A DNA stretch of 64,000 nucleotides, from contig JALIGW010000026.1 in the NCBI GenBank assembly GCA_023053685.1, positions 2,634,742 to 2,698,741 on the forward strand, in the 5' to 3' direction. This stretch comes from Diadophis punctatus similis (Eukaryota; Chordata; Lepidosauria; Squamata; Dipsadidae). Under the pieces are notes generated by a model. The model was not told where the DNA came from. It ran no database searches and saw nothing but the letters and a program-made list of their open reading frames with translations. Made by a program: the position numbers and the translations under genes. Shown piece by piece: positions 62,310-64,000 of the stretch; within the stretch, counting starts at the first letter, position 1, and each line of letters begins with the position of its first letter.

Positions 62310-62865
62310 GGCACTGATGATGTTACCTAGTTGGGTAATGAAAGGTCTGCAAGAAAACAACCAAGCTCAGAGAGTACCAAGGACCCCGCAATCCTCCTCC
62401 CCCTCCCTCTCCTCCTCCTCTCGGAAAACCCCCCTCCCTCCTGGCACTGATGATGTTACCTAGTTGGGCAATGAAATGTCCGCAAGAAAACAACCAAGCT
62501 CAGAGAGTACCGAGGACCCCAACAGTCGTCCTCCTCCTCCTCCTCTTCCTCTTCCTCTTCCTCTTCCTCTTCCTCTTCCTCTTCCTCTTCCTCCTCCTCC
62601 TCCTCCTCCTCCTCCTCCTCCTCCTCCTCCCTGTAATCTGCTCCTCCTCCACATACCCCACTTTCTTCTAGCACTGTTACTTAGTTGGGTAATGAGACAT
62701 CTGCAAAAACCCCACCAAACTCAGAGAGCACCAAGAACCTCACAGTCCTCCTCCTCCTCTTCCAAACCCAACTCTGGTCTAGCACTGATGATGTTACCTA
62801 GTTGGGTAATGAAATGTCCGCAAGAAAACAACCAAGCTCAGAGAGTACCAAGGACCCTTGCGATA
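62310..62865 (+). repeat. Snake dispersed repeat array with CTC/CCTCTT spacers
   Basis: Four cores at about 62321, 62447, 62675 and 62788. The longest spacer is (CTC)/(CCTCTT)n at 62522-62630. Confidence 0.88.
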
Positions 62866-63029
62866 AAGGATTAAAAAAAGGAGGGGAACAGCCGAGGCCC
62901 TGCTCTTAAGCACACCCCAAATCGGCAACAACGCTCGTGTATAACAAAACTGTGGCTGCTCGGTTCAGCAGGAGCCAGGGGAGATCCTGCCCCCACTTTG
63001 TCCTCCTCCTTCTCCCCCCCACCCCCAAA

Positions 63030-63250
63030 TAAAACAAGCCTACTTAAACAGCAGCCTAATTATGGATTTAGATGTCCAATTCGGAAAACGCCAACTGATC
63101 TGCGTTAATGAGATCTGAGGACTTAATACCTGCGTGTCCGCAATTATCTCTGTGGCTGGAGATTTGGTCTGCCAATCAAGAAATTACCTTTCGGTGTCTG
63201 AATGGTTCATTAAGCCTCCTTGGGAAGAGCAGGATGAGGGGCTTGAGGTG
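63030..63250. promoter_or_regulatory. Candidate conserved non-coding element
   Basis: gcagcctaattatggattta, tgcgttaatgagatctgag, aggacttaatacctgcg, gtccgcaattatctctg, ccaatcaagaaattacc and ggttcattaagcctcc. Repeat-free. Confidence 0.45.
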
Positions 63251-63494
63251 GACCGAGCGGAGAAGACTTAATCAACCATTCCCAAAGGATGGAAGTCCTC
63301 GGAGAGGTCGCATCTGAAGAGCAGAAAGCAGGAGTGAAAGAGAAGAGATGGCGAGATGCCTTCTTAACTCCTTCTGGTCCTTTGTAGCACTCCGAAGACC
63401 AGCGTGGTCAAGGGTTGAAGCAGGTGGAGTCCATGTTCTTTATCCTCCATCAAGCACAGAAATATCTGTGGAAATTCTCCAGGTCAAGGTGTTG

Positions 63495-63672
63495 TTGTTT
63501 TTTCAAAAGGCAAGTGGACTTTGGTTTTCCTCGAAGACGTTTCTCTCCTCATCCAAGAAGCTTCCTCAGTTCTGAAGTTCTGAAGAAGCTTCTTGGACGG
63601 CGAGAGAGATGTGTCTTCAAGGAGAAACGAAGTCCAGTTGCCTTTTGGAAAAAGCACCTTTGGGTTAAGCAT
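63495..63672. mobile_element. Fold-back MITE, about 175 bp
   Basis: Arms caaaaggcaagtggactttg / cgaagtccagttgccttttg and catccaagaagcttcctcag / ctgaagaagcttcttggacg are inverted around gttctgaagttctg. Confidence 0.85.
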
Positions 63673-64000
63673 GGAAGCCAGTTGGGCGAGTTGGCCCCTA
63701 AGATTGAGAAGTCAAACAAAGTCCATCTACATCACCACCACCACACACAAATCCTATTGGGCCAACGTGGTAGTTTTTGGTCCATAACCTTCCATGAAGA
63801 TCTGGCCTTCATCCTGCAGTGGATAGATTGAGATGTTGGTGGTGATGATGAAGATGATGTTTGTTCCCCAGTTTGATATTCCTCCGCACCCTTCCTGGCT
63901 GCTCTCATCCGAACAAGACCTCTAGGAGGAGTTTCCTCTTGAGATATTCTCAAGACCAAGAACCATGTATCAATACCCTACTTTCCTTTGCTCCATCCTT
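63673..64000. other. Right edge, nothing recognised
   Basis: No CFAP77 terminal exon seen. Confidence 0.4.

Overview
The window is vertebrate nuclear DNA from a squamate reptile, most likely an advanced snake. This rests on three kinds of evidence: split genes with canonical GT/AG introns; CR1/L2-type and Bov-B LINEs, Sauria-type tRNA SINEs and many hAT-like MITEs; and LINE 3' ends that run into long (ATTCT)n arrays, together with GATA/GACA arrays of the kind first known from snakes. Species is not determinable from this sequence.

Layout. 1.3-2.5 kb: the first two coding exons of SETX (senataxin) on the minus strand; the rest lies off the left edge. 2.5-8.7 kb: SETX 5' intron or leader region, mostly repeats. 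8.7-9.08 kb: a CpG island, the best promoter candidate, between divergent SETX and TTF1. 11.15-23.53 kb: a complete ten-coding-exon TTF1 (RNA polymerase I transcription termination factor) on the plus strand. The joined frame is open for 887 codons. 24,354-24,453: a 100-N assembly gap. 43.4-58.4 kb: four internal exons of CFAP77 (ciliary doublet-microtubule protein) on the plus strand; its first and last exons were not found and the gene runs off the right edge.

The genes do not form a functional pathway. SETX resolves R-loops and acts in transcription termination. TTF1 terminates rDNA transcription and controls rDNA chromatin. CFAP77 is axonemal. From memory, the human order is SETX(-), TTF1(-), CFAP77(+). 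Here it is SETX(-), TTF1(+), CFAP77(+), so TTF1 appears flipped between conserved neighbours.

The space between exons is mostly transposon remnants and tandem repeats. The least repetitive islands inside and upstream of CFAP77 are rich in TAAT/ATTA, octamer and TGACAG motifs. They look like conserved enhancers, possibly of the homeobox gene BARHL1, which lies beyond CFAP77 in other tetrapods. No prokaryotic-type system is present. The notable items are a coding minisatellite in TTF1, a MITE family carrying an internal minisatellite at different copy numbers, SINEs with tandemly multiplied bodies, the TTF1 inversion and the candidate enhancers.
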